This document shows positions 35,347 to 44,429 of a stretch of 64,000 bases of DNA, piece after piece. This DNA comes from DATFES01 sp035457725 (GTDB lineage: Bacteria; Pseudomonadota; Alphaproteobacteria; CACIAM-22H2). Position 1 is the first letter of the stretch, and each line of letters starts with the position of its first letter. Position numbers and translations under genes: made by a program. The stretch spans positions 1-64,000 of the forward strand of contig DATIBC010000069.1 of assembly GCA_035457725.1 (NCBI GenBank), read 5' to 3'. A model generated the notes under the pieces. The model saw only the letters and a list, made by a program, of their open reading frames with translations. It ran no database searches and had not been told where the DNA came from.

Positions 35347-37880
35347 TCGCAGGCGATCCGCGCCCGCCGGGCTGGGGCCTCGCCGCTGCGTTCGCGCGGC
35401 GCGAGTTGCGCGGCGGCCTCAAGGGGTTCCGCGTGTTTCTCGCCTGTCTCGCGCTGGGCGTGGCGACGATCGCCGGCGTCGGCTCGCTCGCCGAGGGCGT
35501 CGATGCGGCGTTGATGGCCGACGCGCGTGTGCTGCTCGGCGGTGACGTCGAGCTGTCCTTTACCCATCGCGAGGCTAGCGACGAGCAGCGCCGGCATCTC
35601 GGCGCGCGCGGCGAGGTATCGACCATCGCCGAAATGCGCGCCATGGCGCGTGGCGAGACGCATCGCGTGCTGGTCGAGCTGAAGGCGGTCGATGGCCGCT
35701 ATCCGTTGGTTGGCGAGGTCGTGCTCGAGGGTGGCGGAAGTCTCGCCGGCGCGCTTGAACGGCGCGACGGCGTTTGGGGAGCTGCGGCCGAGCGCGCGAC
35801 GCTGTCCCGCTTGGGCCTGACGGTCGGCGATACGCTGGCGGTCGGCGAAGAGCGATACGCGATCCGCGCGGTGATCGTCGCCGAGCCTGATCGCAGCGCC
35901 AACGTATTCACGCTCGGGCCCCGGCTCATGGTTGCGCTGGCGAGCCTGCCAGAGACGGGGTTGCTGCAGCCGGGGAGTCTGGTTCGCTACGAGTATCGCG
36001 TCAGGCTGCCGCCGGGCGTCGCGGCAAACGACTGGATCGCCGAGCTTCGTCAGCGCTTTCCCGCAGCCGGGTGGCGCATCCGCAGCCTGAACGAGGCGGC
36101 GCCGGGGGTCCAGCGGTGGATCGACCGCATCGCCTTTTTCCTGTCGCTCGTCGGCCTGACGGCGCTGCTGGTCGGCGGAGTCGGCGTCGCCAACGCGGTT
36201 CGCAGCTATCTCGAAGGCAAGACGAACACGATCGCCACGCTGAAGTGCCTCGGCGCGCCGGCTCGATTCGTCCGCCGGGTCTATCTGCTACAGATCGCGG
36301 CGCTGGCCGGGCTCGGCATCGCGCTGGGCCTGCTCGTCGGCGCGCTCGCGCCGATTCTGGTCGCCCCGCTGCTGCAGGGGCAATTGCCCGTCGCGGCGCG
36401 TATCGGCTTGTATCCGGTCCCGCTCATCAAGGCTACGGCGCTCGGATTCCTCACCGCGTTGGCTTTTTCGTTGTGGCCGCTGGCGCGCGCGCGCGCAGTC
36501 CCCCCAGCGGCGTTGTTTCGCGACCGCGTGGCGCACGCGCGCACGGCGCCGCGATTGGTCGATGTCGCCGCGATCGTCGTCGTCGTCATCGCGCTCGCCA
36601 TGCTCACAATCGAGACCGCGGTCGATCGGCGGCTCGCCATCAATTTCGTCATCGCCGCCGCCGCCAGCTTCGCCCTGTTCCGAATCGCCGGCGCGGCGAT
36701 CGCCGTACTGGCGCGGCGCATCCGCGGCATACGCCGCCCCGGCCTACGCATGGCGCTCGCCAACATGCACCGTCCAGGCAGCGCCACGCCGGCAATCGTC
36801 CTGTCGCTCGGGCTCGGCCTCACGGTTCTCATCACCGTGGCGCTGGTGCAGGGCAACCTGGTGCGCCAGCTGCGCGAGCAGATACCCGAGATCGCGCCGA
36901 CGTTTTTCTTCATCGACCTGCAATCGGACCAGGTCGCCGAGTTCGATGCGCTCGTCGGCCGCATGCCCGGCGTTGGAGAAGTCCGACGTGTGCCTTCGCT
37001 GCGCGGCCGCATCGTCAAGATCGACGGCGAGCCGGTCGAGCGTGTGGCGGTCGCGCCCGAGGCGCAATGGGCGATCGGCAGCGATCGCGGCCTGACCTAC
37101 TCCGCGCGCCCTCCCGCGGATTCGCGCGTCGTCGCCGGGCGCTGGTGGCCACCCGATTATTCTGGTCCGCCGCTGGTTTCCTTCGATGCTCAACTGGCCC
37201 GCGGCATGGGACTCGAAGTCGGCGACCGTATCACCATCAACGTGCTCGGCCGCGACATCGAGGCGCAGATCGCAAATTTACGCGCCATCGACTGGACGTC
37301 GCTCGGCATCAATTTCACGCTGGTTTTCGCCCCGGGCGCGCTCGAAGCAGCACCGCATACCCACATCGCCACCGCGCAAGTGGCCGCCGGATACGAGGAC
37401 AGCGTCGAGCGCGCGGTCACCGACCGCTTCGCCAACGTCTCGGCGATCCGTATCAAGGACGCGCTCGCAACCGTCGACCGCATGCTGGCGAACATCGCCG
37501 TGGCGGCGCGCGCGACCGCTGCGCTCACGCTCGCGGCGGGAATCCTCGTGCTGGCCGGCGCCGTGATCGCCACGCAACGCCGGCGGAATTACGACGCGGT
37601 CGTACTCAAGGTGTTGGGCGCAAGGCGGCGCGACGTGCTCGCCGCCTTCCTGATCGAGTTCGGGCTTATCGGGGCCGCGACGTCGCTGGTCGCGACGATC
37701 GCCGGCAGCTTCGCCGCCTGGTTCCTGATGGGTCGCTACCTGCGCGCCGAGTTCGTGTTCCTGCCGCGGACGGTCATCGGCGTCGCGATCGCGGCGACGG
37801 CGGCGATCATGGTTTTGGGTCTAGCCGGGACGTGGCGCGCCTTGAGCCAAAAGGCGGCGCCGCTGCTGCGCAACGAGTGA
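35343..37880 (+). CDS. FtsX-like ABC permease (YbbP-like)
   Basis: An 845-residue membrane protein with a large FtsX/MacB-type topology. After the first helix (about 20-45) comes a long extracytoplasmic domain to about 260. Three transmembrane segments follow, then another periplasmic domain and three more C-terminal segments ending LAGTWRALSQKAAPLLRNE. YbbP-type permeases pair with YbbA ATPases and lie beside TesA in many genomes. Their substrate is not established. The ATGA overlap with the ATPase gene shows tight coupling. Confidence 0.9.
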   Translation: MIAGDPRPPGWGLAAAFARRELRGGLKGFRVFLACLALGVATIAGVGSLAEGVDAALMADARVLLGGDVELSFTHREASDEQRRHLGARGEVSTIAEMRAMARGETHRVLVELKAVDGRYPLVGEVVLEGGGSLAGALERRDGVWGAAAERATLSRLGLTVGDTLAVGEERYAIRAVIVAEPDRSANVFTLGPRLMVALASLPETGLLQPGSLVRYEYRVRLPPGVAANDWIAELRQRFPAAGWRIRSLNEAAPGVQRWIDRIAFFLSLVGLTALLVGGVGVANAVRSYLEGKTNTIATLKCLGAPARFVRRVYLLQIAALAGLGIALGLLVGALAPILVAPLLQGQLPVAARIGLYPVPLIKATALGFLTALAFSLWPLARARAVPPAALFRDRVAHARTAPRLVDVAAIVVVVIALAMLTIETAVDRRLAINFVIAAAASFALFRIAGAAIAVLARRIRGIRRPGLRMALANMHRPGSATPAIVLSLGLGLTVLITVALVQGNLVRQLREQIPEIAPTFFFIDLQSDQVAEFDALVGRMPGVGEVRRVPSLRGRIVKIDGEPVERVAVAPEAQWAIGSDRGLTYSARPPADSRVVAGRWWPPDYSGPPLVSFDAQLARGMGLEVGDRITINVLGRDIEAQIANLRAIDWTSLGINFTLVFAPGALEAAPHTHIATAQVAAGYEDSVERAVTDRFANVSAIRIKDALATVDRMLANIAVAARATAALTLAAGILVLAGAVIATQRRRNYDAVVLKVLGARRRDVLAAFLIEFGLIGAATSLVATIAGSFAAWFLMGRYLRAEFVFLPRTVIGVAIAATAAIMVLGLAGTWRALSQKAAPLLRNE

Positions 37881-37889
37881 GCGCCGAGG

Positions 37890-37945
37890 TTGACTCGTTT
37901 TCGGTTGAAAACATTAGTAAAATCAATTCTTTAATTGTCGAGTGG
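37890..37945 (+). promoter_or_regulatory. AT-rich region, likely promoter of the BI-1 gene
   Basis: This stretch is strikingly AT-rich for the window. It contains TTGACT at 37890 and TTGAAA at 37905, with TTTAAT at 37930. Spacing between these is not ideal (19 bp for TTGAAA to TTTAAT), so the exact -35/-10 pair is uncertain. Confidence 0.35.
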
Positions 37946-38056
37946 AAGAAACCCAGTCGGCCGTTTGGATATTGAACTGCGAGCCTTTCTGCCCCATATT
38001 TCGAGAGTGGGTGACGGGCCGCTTCCCGGCCTGCCAACAGGGAGCCTTGGAAACAG

Positions 38057-38773
38057 ATGCTTGAGACCGAAAAACGTTACATGGCGCGGCCGACGACGAT
38101 CGACACGGTAGCGATCGACGAGGGTCTGCGCGCCTACATGCTGCGCGTTTACAACTACATGGCCTCGGGCGTGTTGCTCACCGGCATTGTCGCCTACGTC
38201 GTCGCCAACACCTCGCTCGCCGAGGTGATCTTCGGATCGCCCTTGATGTGGGTGGTAATGTTCGCGCCGTTGGCCTTCGTGATGATCCTCAGCTTCGGCA
38301 TCAACCGGCTGAGTTTCGGAACCGCACAGGCGATCTATTGGGTCTATTGCGCCGTGATGGGCGCCTCGCTCGCCTCGATCCTGCTGGTCTTCACCGGCGC
38401 CAGCGTCGCGCGCGTGTTCTTCATCACCGCGGCGACCTTCGGGGCGATGAGTCTCTACGGTTACACGACCAAGGCCGACTTGTCGCGCTTCGGTTCGTTC
38501 CTGTTCATGGGGCTGATCGGCATCATCCTGGCGAGCCTGGTGAACATATTCATCGGCTCGACGGCGCTGCAGTTCGCCATCTCGGTGATCGGCGTGCTGG
38601 TGTTCGTCGGCCTCACCGCCTACGACACGCAGCGGATCAAGGAGATTTATCTCGAGAGCGACGACAGCGAGACGATGGGCAAGAAGGCGCTGATGGGCGC
38701 GCTTGCGCTCTATCTCGACTTCATCAACCTGTTCATCCTGCTGATGCAGCTCTTTGGCCAGCGCCGCGAGTAG
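38057..38773 (+). CDS. Bax inhibitor-1 / YccA family membrane protein
   Basis: A 238-residue inner-membrane protein of the BI-1 family with about seven transmembrane segments. Visible are YMLRVYNYMASGVLLTGIVAYV, the central helices and the conserved C-terminal GLTAYDTQRIKEIYLE with acidic residues. Bacterial relatives (YccA, YbhL, YetJ) modulate FtsH proteolysis or carry a pH-sensitive calcium leak. The AT-rich region upstream (about 37885-37945) presumably holds its promoter. A good terminator follows. Confidence 0.9.
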   Translation: MLETEKRYMARPTTIDTVAIDEGLRAYMLRVYNYMASGVLLTGIVAYVVANTSLAEVIFGSPLMWVVMFAPLAFVMILSFGINRLSFGTAQAIYWVYCAVMGASLASILLVFTGASVARVFFITAATFGAMSLYGYTTKADLSRFGSFLFMGLIGIILASLVNIFIGSTALQFAISVIGVLVFVGLTAYDTQRIKEIYLESDDSETMGKKALMGALALYLDFINLFILLMQLFGQRRE

Positions 38774-38797
38774 CGCGCCGGCATAGTGATTGAAGGG

Positions 38798-38831
38798 GCC
38801 CGGCGGCCGGGACGGTCGCCGGGCTTTTTTT
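38798..38831 (+). terminator. Intrinsic terminator after the BI-1 gene
   Basis: An 11-bp stem (GCCCGGCGGCC and GGTCGCCGGGC, one mismatch) with a short loop is followed directly by seven T residues (38825-38831). It lies 24 bp after the BI-1 stop codon. This is the clearest intrinsic terminator in the window. Confidence 0.9.
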
Positions 38832-39220
38832 GCGTCATTTCGATGCGCCCAAGTTTGTCAAACAATGACCGCCCTTTAAGCGCGGTTATCTTTTGGGATG
38901 ACGGCTGGCGCGTCGCCGAATGCCCCGAGGCCGGCGCTATCAGTTAAGCCTGCGCCGGTGAGCCGGTCGGTCTGCGGCCCGCGACGGCGTCTTCGACATC
39001 GTGCTCGGTTCCTTGACCATCGCCAGGCTCCATCTCTCCGATCCGTCCCCGATCGAGCCTTAGGCGTCCACCATGTCTCGGTACGCCCGTCCGGAATGTC
39101 CCTGTGCTAGATACAGGCTCACCCGTGAGGGCCAAGTCCATCAATCCTCGCTCGGAGCCTGTCGAAGGGCGAGGGGTAGCACCGGCGATTCAACCTTTGC
39201 GGGTCATACTCTGACCGAAT
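38832..39220. other. 389-bp non-coding interval with a dispersed-repeat half-site
   Basis: Between the BI-1 terminator and the alcohol dehydrogenase 3' end. No reading frame looks real on either strand. It contains a small perfect palindrome (GTTTGTCAAAC, 38854-38864) and a copy of GAGCCTGTCGAAGGGC (39155-39170), which resembles a common dispersed alphaproteobacterial repeat. Confidence 0.5.
39155..39171. repeat. Dispersed repeat half-site (GAGCCTGTCGAA type)
   Basis: GAGCCTGTCGAAGGGCG matches one arm of the inverted repeat found at 58624-58675. The partner arm is not present here, so this is a solitary or decayed copy. Confidence 0.6.
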
Positions 39221-40348
39221 TCAGCCGAACACCACCACTTGGCGCACGGTCTTGCCCTCGGCGAGGCGGTCGAAGCCCTGGTTGATCTCCTCGAGCTTGA
39301 GGCGCTCGCTCATCAGCCGGTCGATCGGCAGCCGGCCCTGGCGATAGAGCGCGATGTATCGCGGCAGGTCGCGAAGCGGCACGCACGAACCGATGTAGCT
39401 CCCCTTGAGCGTCCGTTCCTCGGCGACAAGATTCACCGGCGAGACGGCGAGCATGTCCTTCGAGTTCGGCAGACCGGCGGTGACCGTCTGGCCGCCGCGC
39501 CGAGTCACCTTATATGCGGTCTCGAGCGCCGAGATCGATCCCGCCATCTCGATCGCCGCGTCGACGCCGCCTTTGGTGTGCTCGCGGACCTTGGCGACGC
39601 ACTCGGGGTCGCGCGCATTGAACGTGGCGGTGGCGCCAAGCTGGCGCGCCAACGCCAACTTGTCGTCCGAAACGTCGATGGCGACGATGTCGCGCGCGCC
39701 GGCGACCTGCGCGCCAAGCAGCGAGTTAAGACCAACTCCGCCAAGGCCGATGACGGCAACCGACTGACCTGGACGAACGCCGGCCGTGTTGACCACCGCG
39801 CCAACGCCGGTCAGCACCGCGCAGCCGAACAGCGCCGCCTCGGCTAGCGGCAGCGCCGGATCGACCTTGATCAGCGAACGGCGCGACACGACGGCGTACT
39901 CGGCGAAGCCCGAGACGCCCATGTGATGGTTTAGGCGCTCGCCGCGGCGATGGAGGCGTTTTCCGCCGGAAAGCAGTTCGCCCTTGGTGTTGGCGGCGGC
40001 GCCCGGCTCGCACAACGCCGGCCGTCCCTCCTGGCACGGCAAGCAATGCCCGCAGCTTGGCACAAAGACCATCACCACGTGATCGCCCGGCGCCAGATCG
40101 TCGACGCCTGGTCCGGTCGCTTCGACGACGCCCGCCGCCTCATGGCCCAGCACCATCGGCGTCGGCCGTTGCCGGTCGCCATTGATCACCGAAAGGTCGG
40201 AGTGGCAGAGGCCCGCCGCCGCCATCTTCACCAGCACTTCGCCGGCGCTCGGCGGGTCGAGCTCGACCGATTCGATCGACAGCGGCTTCGATTGCGCGTA
40301 TGGCGGCGCGACGCCGATGTGGTTGAGAACTGCGGCCTTGATTTTCAT
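39221..40348 (-). CDS. Zinc-dependent alcohol dehydrogenase (MDR)
   Basis: A 375-residue medium-chain dehydrogenase. The catalytic zinc site includes AAGLCHSDLSV and GHEAAGVVEATG. The structural zinc ligands are in PSCGHCLPCQEGRPALCEPG. The Rossmann loop is VIGLGGVGLNSLLGAQVAGA. It probably oxidises an alcohol to an aldehyde with NAD+. It is the last gene of an operon with an SDR and an aldehyde dehydrogenase; gaps are 19 and 28 bp. The start at MKIKAAVLNHIG was chosen from family alignment memory. Confidence 0.92.
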   Translation of the reverse strand: MKIKAAVLNHIGVAPPYAQSKPLSIESVELDPPSAGEVLVKMAAAGLCHSDLSVINGDRQRPTPMVLGHEAAGVVEATGPGVDDLAPGDHVVMVFVPSCGHCLPCQEGRPALCEPGAAANTKGELLSGGKRLHRRGERLNHHMGVSGFAEYAVVSRRSLIKVDPALPLAEAALFGCAVLTGVGAVVNTAGVRPGQSVAVIGLGGVGLNSLLGAQVAGARDIVAIDVSDDKLALARQLGATATFNARDPECVAKVREHTKGGVDAAIEMAGSISALETAYKVTRRGGQTVTAGLPNSKDMLAVSPVNLVAEERTLKGSYIGSCVPLRDLPRYIALYRQGRLPIDRLMSERLKLEEINQGFDRLAEGKTVRQVVVFG

Positions 40349-40367
40349 GCCCGTTGCACGTCCCTTC

Positions 40368-41123
40368 CTAAACGCAACGCCCGCCATCGACCTCGAGCGC
40401 CACGCCGGTGATGAAATTCGCTTCGTCCGAAGCAAGGTACAATGCCGCGTTGGCGATGTCCTCGGGTTGCGAAAGTCGACCGAGCGGAATCGAGCCGATG
40501 AATTTGGCGCGGTTCTCCGGCGTGTCGGCGCCCATGAAATCGGCCAGCATCGCCGTCTCGCCGGCTACCGGGCACAGCGCATTGACCCGGATCTTGTGGG
40601 GCGCGAGTTCGACCGCCATCGACTTGGTCAAGGCGATCACCGCCCCCTTGCTGGCGTTGTACCAGGCCAGACCAGGCCGCGGCCGCAAGCCCGCCGTCGA
40701 AGCCGTGTTGATGATCGCCCCGCCGCCTTGGCGGCGAAAGATCGGCACCACCTCGAGCGTCGAGAAGTAGATCGCCTTGACGTTGACGGCGAAGACACGG
40801 TCGTACACGTCCTCGGACACGTCGAGCATCGGCTGGTTCTTGTGCGTGAAGCCAGCGTTGTTCACCATCACGTCGACCCTGCCATAAGCGTCGAGCGCGG
40901 TCTTGACCATCGTCTTGACGTCGCTCGATCTCGACACATCCGCGCGAATGAAGATCGCCGTGCCGCCCTCCTGCGCGATCGACCCGGCGACGCGCTTGCC
41001 GCCCGTCTCGTTGATGTCGTTGACGACGACCGCCGCGCCCTCGGCGGCGAAGCGCCGGGAGATGCCCTCCCCGAAACCCGAGCCTCCGCCAGTGACGATT
41101 GCCACCTTGTCCTTAAGGCGCAT
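40368..41123 (-). CDS. SDR family oxidoreductase (3-oxoacyl-ACP reductase-like)
   Basis: A 251-residue short-chain dehydrogenase: TGGGSGFGEGI at 11-21, NNAGFTHKN, and the catalytic S-Y-K with STAGLRPRPGLAWYNASK. The C-terminus ITGVALEVDGGRCV is typical. The substrate is unknown. It lies between genes for an alcohol dehydrogenase and an aldehyde dehydrogenase on the same strand, so it probably oxidises a hydroxyl in the same pathway. The start is MRLKDKVAIVTGG. Confidence 0.9.
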   Translation of the reverse strand: MRLKDKVAIVTGGGSGFGEGISRRFAAEGAAVVVNDINETGGKRVAGSIAQEGGTAIFIRADVSRSSDVKTMVKTALDAYGRVDVMVNNAGFTHKNQPMLDVSEDVYDRVFAVNVKAIYFSTLEVVPIFRRQGGGAIINTASTAGLRPRPGLAWYNASKGAVIALTKSMAVELAPHKIRVNALCPVAGETAMLADFMGADTPENRAKFIGSIPLGRLSQPEDIANAALYLASDEANFITGVALEVDGGRCV

Positions 41124-41151
41124 GTTTCTCCCCTTGGTGTTGTCGTGCCCG

Positions 41152-42603
41152 TCAACCGTTCTTGATCGCCACGGTCTTGAGGGCGCTGAACGAGTGGAGA
41201 GCCTCGAACCCCTTCTCGCGGCCGAAACCCGAACGCTTGACGCCTCCGAACGGCAGTTCGACGCCCCCGCCGGCGCCATAATTGTTGACGAAGATCTGGC
41301 CGGAGCGGACGGCCTTGGCCACCCGCAGCGCGCGTGCACCGTCGTCGGTCCATACGCCGGCGACTAACCCGTAAGCGGTGCCGTTGGCGAGTCGCACCGC
41401 TTCGTCCTCGTCCTTGAACGGCATGGCGGCCAATACCGGGCCAAATACCTCCTCCTGCGCCAACGGATGCGCCGGCGGAACGTCGGCGACCAGCGTCGGC
41501 GCGACGTAGTAGCCGCCTGGCGGCGTGTTGGGCGCGATTTTACCCCGGGCGCAGGGCGCAAGACCGTCGATTGCCGCGCGGGCAAGGTATCCTTCGACGC
41601 GCGTCATTTGCCGCTGGCTGATCAACGGCCCGCAGTCGAGATCCATTTCGGCCGAGCCGACGCGCAGCTCCTCGAAGCGCCGGGCCACCCGCGACACGAA
41701 ATCGTCATAGATCCGTCGCTCGACCAGAAGCCGACTGCCCGCCGAACAGGTCTGCCCCGCGTTTTGGATGATGGCATTGGCGATGAAGGGTAGTGCCGCG
41801 TCGAGATCTGCGTCGGCGAAGACGAGCTGCGGCGACTTGCCGCCGAGTTCCATGGTCACCGGCCGGTTATTGCGTGCCGCGGCGGCCTGCACCGAGGCGC
41901 CGGTTTGCGGCGAACCGGTGAACGAAATGTGGTCGATGCCTGGGTGCGCGGCGAGCGCAGCACCTGCTTCCCCGCCGTAGCCGGTCACGATGTTGATCGC
42001 GCCCGCCGGGAAACCGGCGTCCTGCGCCAATTGCCCGACGCAGAGCACGGTCAGGCAGGCGTCCTCGGCCGGCTTGACAACGCAGGCGTTACCCATGGCG
42101 AGCGCCGCAGCCAGCGTCCGTCCGAGAATTTGCGCCGGATAATTCCATGGGATGATGTGGCCGGTAACGCCGAGCGGCTCGCGGAACGTCAGTACAGTAT
42201 AGCCGTCAAGGTAGGGCAGCGTCTCGCCGTGCACCTTGTCGGCGGCGCCGGCGTAGTAGTCGAAGTATCGCGCGAGCGCGGCGATATCCGCCTTCGCCTG
42301 CCGCATCGGCTTGCCGGTATCCATCGCCTCGAGCCGTGCGAGCTCGGCGTGGTGATCCTCGACGGCGCGGCCGAGCTTCATCAGGAGACGGCCGCGTTCG
42401 GTGGCGGTCAGCCTGCCCCACGCTCCTTCGCGCGCACGCTGGGCGGCGCGCACGGCGGCGTCGATGTCCGACGCTTGGCCGCGGGCGATATGCGCGAATT
42501 CCTCGCCGTCGCTGGGATTGATCACCGGGATGGATTCGGCGCCGGCCGACTCGCGCCAAGCACCGTCGATCAAGATCCGCGGCGGCGGTATTTGAACGGT
42601 CAC
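41152..42603 (-). CDS. NAD(P)-dependent aldehyde dehydrogenase
   Basis: A 483-residue ALDH superfamily enzyme. The catalytic Cys is in NAGQTCSAGSRLLV and the general base Glu is in VTMELGGKSPQLVFADADLD. The NAD fold includes GHIIPWNYPAQILGRTLAAAL. A GTG start (VTVQIPPPRILIDG) is supported by a GGGGGAGA ribosome-binding site; an upstream ATG adds 40 poorly conserved residues. It heads the operon with the SDR and alcohol dehydrogenase. It oxidises aldehydes to acids; the natural substrate is unknown. Confidence 0.92.
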   Translation of the reverse strand: MTVQIPPPRILIDGAWRESAGAESIPVINPSDGEEFAHIARGQASDIDAAVRAAQRAREGAWGRLTATERGRLLMKLGRAVEDHHAELARLEAMDTGKPMRQAKADIAALARYFDYYAGAADKVHGETLPYLDGYTVLTFREPLGVTGHIIPWNYPAQILGRTLAAALAMGNACVVKPAEDACLTVLCVGQLAQDAGFPAGAINIVTGYGGEAGAALAAHPGIDHISFTGSPQTGASVQAAAARNNRPVTMELGGKSPQLVFADADLDAALPFIANAIIQNAGQTCSAGSRLLVERRIYDDFVSRVARRFEELRVGSAEMDLDCGPLISQRQMTRVEGYLARAAIDGLAPCARGKIAPNTPPGGYYVAPTLVADVPPAHPLAQEEVFGPVLAAMPFKDEDEAVRLANGTAYGLVAGVWTDDGARALRVAKAVRSGQIFVNNYGAGGGVELPFGGVKRSGFGREKGFEALHSFSALKTVAIKNG

Positions 42604-42688
42604 CAGTGCGATCTCCCCCAGCTTCTCCGCGCGTGCGGGGCCAGTGTAGCGGTTTCGCGCCTCAAGCCAAGCCACCCGGCATCCCCGT

Positions 42689-43822
42689 TCAACCTGTCGA
42701 ACTTTGCCGCTGCCGTCGCTCAACCTCGCGCGCGATGCTCGCCTTGATATCCGGAAACCGCTCCATCAGCCGGCGAAAATCGTGTACTCCCAGCGACAGC
42801 AGGCGACACTCGGACAGCGTCGTCACGGTGGCGGTGCGAGCCATCTCGCGCAGCAACGCGATCTCGCCGAAATACTGCCCAGAGTGGAGCCGCGCCGGAT
42901 GCGGCGCAACATCGACTTCGACCTCGCCCTCCATGATGAAGAACATCGCATCGGCCGAATCGCCGCGCCGCACGACGACCGTGTTCGGCGGCACGACAAT
43001 GGGCCGAAGGAGCCGGGCGATCTCGCCAATCTGGCTCGCGGCGAGACCAGCGAACAGCGGCAGCTTGGCGACCGTCTGCCAGGTGACCAGAAAGTCGCGC
43101 CGCCGCAGTTCGCCGGCGAAACCGGTGGCTAGAATGCCAACCGGGACGGCGAAGACTCCTAGGCCGAGCACGATCACCAGACCGCCGACGACCCGGCCGA
43201 GCGGCGTGACCGGTGTCATGTCGCCATATCCGACGCTGGCCACGGTGACGATGCCCCACCACAGCGCGCTCGGAATCGAGGAAAACAACTGCGGCTGCGC
43301 CTCGCGTTCGATGAGATACATGGCGCCCGAAGCCAGCACGAGCAGGATGCCGAGCATGGCGAAGCCGGCGAGGAGCGGCCGCGACTCGTTGTGGATCACG
43401 GTCAAGATCAGGCCGAGACCCGGCGCAAAGCGAGCGATCTTGAGGACGGCGGCCAGCCCGGCGCCGATCGTCACCGACCCGCCGATCGGCGCGGCAAGCG
43501 ATAACCAGAACGGCAGGACCGCCATCAGATCGACCACGCCGAGGAACGAGAACATGTAGGCCAGCCGAGACCCGCCACCGGCGCCGAACGACCGCCACAG
43601 TCGCAGCGTGTATTCGATCGACAGCAAAACGACCGCCGCCCCGCGAAGCGTGACGAGCCAGTTCGTCACGCCGGCATCGAGGTCGGGCACGGTCAGCAAG
43701 ATGGTCGCCGCGACGGTGATAGCGATCGCCGCGGCAATGACTGCCCGCGCGACGGTCGCGCCGCTGCCATCGCCCTCGCCGATCCACCACGCCGCCGCGC
43801 CGGTGCGCTCGACGTCGTTCAC
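42689..43822 (-). CDS. Cyclic-nucleotide-binding six-TM potassium channel
   Basis: A 377-residue channel in the MloK1 group. Six transmembrane segments are visible (about 25-45, 52-75, 87-110, 115-140, 150-172, 205-225). The selectivity filter TVASVGYGD lies at 193-201. The fourth segment has few basic residues, so voltage sensing is weak or absent. A C-terminal cNMP-binding domain (about 250-365) carries GQYFGEIALLREMARTATVTTL with the phosphate-binding Arg. It starts at GTG and lies 76 bp downstream of hyfI on the same strand. Confidence 0.9.
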   Translation of the reverse strand: MNDVERTGAAAWWIGEGDGSGATVARAVIAAAIAITVAATILLTVPDLDAGVTNWLVTLRGAAVVLLSIEYTLRLWRSFGAGGGSRLAYMFSFLGVVDLMAVLPFWLSLAAPIGGSVTIGAGLAAVLKIARFAPGLGLILTVIHNESRPLLAGFAMLGILLVLASGAMYLIEREAQPQLFSSIPSALWWGIVTVASVGYGDMTPVTPLGRVVGGLVIVLGLGVFAVPVGILATGFAGELRRRDFLVTWQTVAKLPLFAGLAASQIGEIARLLRPIVVPPNTVVVRRGDSADAMFFIMEGEVEVDVAPHPARLHSGQYFGEIALLREMARTATVTTLSECRLLSLGVHDFRRLMERFPDIKASIAREVERRQRQSSTG

Positions 43823-43898
43823 CTGCCGTCTCCGGGGGACCGCGCCCCCTTGATCTCAATAGCAGATTAAGATCGGGCCGTCGAAAGCGCCCGAGCGC

Positions 43899-44429
43899 TC
43901 AGCGTCCGGGTCGCTTGGCGGCGGTTTCGAGCAGCGCGAGCAATCCCTCGAGAAGCGCGCGCGGCGTGGGTGGACACCCCTTGATGTGGAGATCGACCGG
44001 AATCGCGTTGGCGACCGGGCCGACGCACGCATAGGAGCCGGCGAACACGCCCCCTGTGCACGCGCAATCGCCCGCGGCGATCACCCATTTCGGGTCGGGC
44101 GTGGCGCGCCAAGTGCGAACCAGCGCTTCGGCCATGTTGTGCGTCACCGGTCCGGTCACAAGCAGCACGTCGGCGTGACGAGGACTAGCAACGAAGCGGA
44201 AGCCGAAACGCTCGATATCGTAGTAGGGATTGTTGAGGGCGTGAATCTCGAGTTCGCAGCCGTTGCACGAGCCGGCATCGACCTGGCGTATGGACAGGCT
44301 GCGCCCGAGCCGCGCACGTGCCGCGCCGTCGACGGCGCATGCCAGCTCGGCGAGCGCGTCGGGGTCGGGCTTGGGCGCCCGTTCGGTCAGCGGTCCGCGC
44401 AACAGCGAGCGAGCGAAAAGACTCCACAT
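43899..44429 (-). CDS. hyfI: HyfI/NuoB-like subunit of a hydrogenase-4-type complex
   Basis: A 176-residue small subunit. It keeps the cysteines of the proximal 4Fe-4S (N2-like) centre: C55 and C58 in GSCNGCELEIHALNNPYYD, then C122 (GDCACTGG) and C152 (KGCPPTP). It would pass electrons between the ferredoxin-type donor side and the large subunit. It is the last gene of the six-gene unit; its ATG overlaps the hyfG stop (ATGA). The symbol is by homology to hydrogenase-4 naming and does not imply hydrogen turnover. Confidence 0.88.
   Translation of the reverse strand: MWSLFARSLLRGPLTERAPKPDPDALAELACAVDGAARARLGRSLSIRQVDAGSCNGCELEIHALNNPYYDIERFGFRFVASPRHADVLLVTGPVTHNMAEALVRTWRATPDPKWVIAAGDCACTGGVFAGSYACVGPVANAIPVDLHIKGCPPTPRALLEGLLALLETAAKRPGR

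Noticed and set aside
36071..37975. A 634-codon open frame within the YbbP-like permease gene in another frame
   Set aside because: The encoded protein is rich in Arg and shows no domain, while the YbbP frame has clear FtsX-type topology.
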